NCBI GenBank assembly: GCA_965249035.1
Contig: CBDFKV010000006.1
Span: 704,297-768,296 of the forward strand
Direction of reading: 5' to 3'
DNA length: 64,000 nucleotides
From: CBDFKV01 sp965249035
Lineage (GTDB): Bacteria > Pseudomonadota > Gammaproteobacteria > Arenicellales > Poriferihabitantaceae
The translations under genes and the position numbers were made by a program. Below, in pieces: positions 61,983-64,000 of this stretch (positions within the stretch are counted from its first letter, which is position 1; every line of letters begins with the position of its first letter). The notes beneath the pieces were generated by a model. That model had not been told where the DNA came from. It searched no databases and saw nothing but the letters and a program-made list of their open reading frames with translations.

Positions 61983-63851
61983 ATGACTGAAAATTTAGAA
62001 ATCTCTTTACTGGGAACCCCGCTAGCGAGCATTGAAAATAAACCAGTAACAGGTTACGTCTCATCCAGGGCTGAGGCGCTTGTATACTATCTGGCTGCCT
62101 CGGGACAGGCTCAGCGGCGCGACAGGTTGGCGAGCATCTTGTGGAGCGAGGTGCCAGAATCAACTTCTAAGAGAAACCTGCGAGACGTACTATCCAATTT
62201 GCGCCGCCTCTTTGTGGATTATATACAAATCAGCCGCCAACTGGTTGACCTCAGTGAAGGGCCCTGCGTTGTTGTAGACAGCCGAGTCCTTTCAAATATC
62301 GCCGAAAACGCACGCAAGACCAGGAAACCGCCATCCCAGTGGGCGCGGTCGGAAATCAAATTGTTAGAGGAAGCAGTAACCCTATATCGTGCGGAATTTT
62401 TATTGGGGTTCCACATTTCTAATGCGCCTTTGTATGAAGAGTGGATGCTAGATGAACGCCAACGTCTGCAAAGGGATTTCGAGGAAATCTTAGAGCTGCT
62501 TGTAGATATATACGCCGCGCAGGGAGACTATCGAAACGCGATCAGTAAGGCCAATCGCTGGTTGTCTCTCGATCCGCTTCGAGAATTAGCACACCGTGAG
62601 TTGATGCGGTTATATGCCTGGAATGGTGATCGCGCCGCTGCTCTAAAACAGTATCAGAGTTGTTCCAAGATTTTAAAAGCTGAGTTGGGGATCGATCCTG
62701 TCCAAGAGACACGCTCTCTTCACGAACGTCTTCTCGCTGGTGAACCTATTCGTGAAGAGTTTTCAATTCGAGGCTATGAGTTGGATGAGTGTATCGGTAA
62801 AGGAACTTTTGGGATTGTGTACCAGGCCCACCAACTCCGCACAGACCGCCAGGTGGCTATAAAGGTAATCCGCAAGGAATTTGCAAACCAGGTAGGTTTT
62901 ATTAGAAGATTTGAGAATGAAGCACACCTTGTGGCCAGCCTAGAACACCCACATATTGTGCCCCTGTATGATTTCTGGCGGGAGCCCGATGGGGCCTTCC
63001 TGGTTATGCGCTGGTTACGGGCTGGCAGTCTGGGTGCATCTCTTGAGACAGGCCCCTGGAAATTAGAGCCATCCGGAAAACTCGTGCGTCAAATCACAGA
63101 TGCACTGGCAAGTGCACATCGTCGCGGGGTAATCCACCGTGATATCAAGCCAGCCAATATACTTCTTGATGAGGAAGGTAATGCTTACCTTTCCGATTTT
63201 GGGATCGCTAAAGAAATCGAGGGTTTGCCAGGTTCACCATCACCTCCTGGAGGAATCAGCTCACCAGCCTATATCTCTCCAGAACAGCTATTGGGAGAGC
63301 CAGTAACGCCCCAGACAGACATATACAGTTTAGGTCTGGTGATTTATGAAATGCTAACTGGTGACCATCCTTTCAAGAACCTATCTTATCAAGAAATGCG
63401 CTTCATGCAGCTAAACGAACCCTTACCCTCTCTCAGCGAGCTGAATCTCAAAATTCCATCAATGCTGGATAATGTGATCCAAAAGGCAACTGCAAAGGAT
63501 CCACATGCAAGATATCAAAATATCCTTGGATTAGGGGATGATTTTAAGACCATACTCGAGCCTGTTGGTCTGGCGACACCATCTATCAGCAGGCTATCCT
63601 TTATTGAGCCCGAAAATCCATACAAGGGCTTGCAGCCTTTTCTAGAAATGGATTCAAGCGATTTCTTTGGGCGAGAGGCGTTTGTCGAGCTTCTCTTATC
63701 CCGTCTTGATAGCGAAAACCGGGATAGTAAGATTGCGGAAACAAGCCAGGTGCCATTCTTGGCTGTGATTGGACCTAGCGGGAGTGGAAAGTCAAGCGTT
63801 GTACGAGCCGGGTTAATACCTGCACTCAAGAGAGGCGTACGTAGAACGTAG
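61983..63851 (+). CDS. BTAD/SARP-Ser/Thr kinase-nSTAND protein, cut by a heptamer array
   Basis: A signalling protein, 622 residues before the break. It has an OmpR/SARP-like winged helix (about 5-95, with RRDRLASILWSEVPESTSKRNLRDVLSNLRRLF), a bacterial transcriptional activator domain (about 105-250), and a Ser/Thr kinase (about 262-520: GKGTFGIVYQA, VAIKVI, catalytic HRDIKPANILL at 384-394, and DFGIAKE). An nSTAND-type ATPase begins at about 540 (ENPYKGLQPFLEMDSSDFFGREAFVELLLSRL) with the P-loop VIGPSGSGKSSVVRAGLIPAL at 594-614. At this point, where relatives continue with several hundred residues (often WD40 repeats), the sequence turns into a GTAGAAC array with TAG in every frame, so the protein stops. 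Whether the array is real or the contig end misassembled is open. Confidence 0.82.
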   Translation: MTENLEISLLGTPLASIENKPVTGYVSSRAEALVYYLAASGQAQRRDRLASILWSEVPESTSKRNLRDVLSNLRRLFVDYIQISRQLVDLSEGPCVVVDSRVLSNIAENARKTRKPPSQWARSEIKLLEEAVTLYRAEFLLGFHISNAPLYEEWMLDERQRLQRDFEEILELLVDIYAAQGDYRNAISKANRWLSLDPLRELAHRELMRLYAWNGDRAAALKQYQSCSKILKAELGIDPVQETRSLHERLLAGEPIREEFSIRGYELDECIGKGTFGIVYQAHQLRTDRQVAIKVIRKEFANQVGFIRRFENEAHLVASLEHPHIVPLYDFWREPDGAFLVMRWLRAGSLGASLETGPWKLEPSGKLVRQITDALASAHRRGVIHRDIKPANILLDEEGNAYLSDFGIAKEIEGLPGSPSPPGGISSPAYISPEQLLGEPVTPQTDIYSLGLVIYEMLTGDHPFKNLSYQEMRFMQLNEPLPSLSELNLKIPSMLDNVIQKATAKDPHARYQNILGLGDDFKTILEPVGLATPSISRLSFIEPENPYKGLQPFLEMDSSDFFGREAFVELLLSRLDSENRDSKIAETSQVPFLAVIGPSGSGKSSVVRAGLIPALKRGVRRT

Positions 63852-64000
63852 AACGTAGAACGTAGAACGTAGAACGTAGAACGTAGAACGTAGAACGTAG
63901 AACGTAGAACGTAGAACGTAGAACGTAGAACGTAGAACATAGAACATAGAGCATAGAACATAGAACATAGAACATAGAACATAGAACATACAACGTAGAA
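63837..64000. repeat. Heptamer tandem array (GTAGAAC and variants) at the contig end
   Basis: Fourteen perfect copies of GTAGAAC (63841-63938), then ATAGAAC, ATAGAGC, five more ATAGAAC and ATACAAC, and a last GTAGAA that runs out of the window. Seven is not a multiple of three, so all three frames pass through the same seven codons; on the plus strand one is TAG, on the minus strand none is a stop. No spacers or unit longer than seven. Confidence 0.95.

Noticed and set aside
63515..63982. A 155-codon minus-strand protein frame
   Set aside because: Its first half is just the reverse of the heptamer array (LRSTFYV repeated) and the rest is antisense to the kinase-STAND gene.
63841..64000. The heptamer array as a phase-variation switch of the kinase gene
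   Set aside because: Because seven and three share no factor, every plus-strand frame reads the same seven codons, one of them TAG. Copy-number changes can never open a frame through it.
63841..64000. A CRISPR array
   Set aside because: The units are seven bases, directly joined and without spacers; there are no cas genes nearby.

Overview
The first 60.2 kb read as one stretch of a free-living, probably marine gammaproteobacterial chromosome. The reasons are housekeeping genes of gammaproteobacterial type (ubiA, erpA, pgeF, a yceH-like DUF480 gene, moaC-moeA, htpG behind a sigma32-type promoter), a CRP-type operator, and a dimethylsulfoniopropionate (DMSP) demethylation gene next to an acrylyl-CoA reductase gene. 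The last 3.8 kb look like another organism: a BTAD/SARP-Ser/Thr kinase-nSTAND protein, a lipoprotein with an NTF2-like look and a 2,3-diphosphoglycerate synthetase-like GTPase, a set more like Chloroflexota. Two genes on opposite strands are both cut at about 60,220-60,230, so the contig is most likely chimeric there.

Layout. 1-4.2 kb: a cell-surface acylation pair (MBOAT acyltransferase, AlgX/AlgJ-like protein) facing a two-gene exported SGNH hydrolase unit. 4.3-6.4 kb: htpG with a one-base frameshift, a heat-shock promoter and a terminator. 6.4-14.5 kb: DMT permease, pgeF, ubiA, a thioredoxin-like protein, moaC-moeA-DUF480, a DUF4153 membrane protein without a normal start codon, and erpA. 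14.5-19 kb: a gamma-glutamyltransferase-like hydrolase, an SQR-like flavoprotein, a candidate CRP-controlled small RNA of about 255 nt with seven GGA motifs, and a coiled-coil membrane protein. 18.6-26.7 kb: a six-gene operon encoding a gliding-type ABC exporter (GldA/GldF/GldG-like), a DUF4340 protein, an M16 protease lipoprotein and PncC. 26.9-36.1 kb: a complete membrane-bound formate dehydrogenase locus (DUF3305, DUF3306, polyferredoxin, TorD-like chaperone, Tat peptide, FdhA/B/C, and divergent fdhD). 36.1-44.4 kb: quinone oxidoreductase, indolepyruvate ferredoxin oxidoreductase with a divergent Lrp-family regulator, a glutathione transferase, and small genes. 44.5-46.1 kb: a modular repeat lipoprotein. 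47.0-55.4 kb: a packed six-gene operon acuI-dmdA-metY-hydrolase-fadN-like-acyl-CoA ligase. 55.7-60.2 kb: an AruH/AruI-like aminotransferase-decarboxylase pair and a solute-binding protein cut at the junction.

How the parts may work together (inference). DmdA moves a methyl group from DMSP to tetrahydrofolate. The methylmercaptopropionate left over can be activated by the ligase, and methanethiol can be captured by the MetY-like enzyme. One-carbon units oxidised to formate could feed the formate dehydrogenase, whose molybdenum cofactor needs moaC/moeA and whose sulfuration needs fdhD. The window therefore holds most of a route from methylated sulfur compounds to energy, although a DmdC-type dehydrogenase is not seen.

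Most worth a second look: the putative CRP-activated GGA-rich RNA, the DMSP operon with a fused hydratase/dehydrogenase, the duplicated start region of the indolepyruvate oxidoreductase gene, the four-module Cys/Trp repeat lipoprotein, the htpG lesion, and the chimeric junction with its terminal heptamer array.
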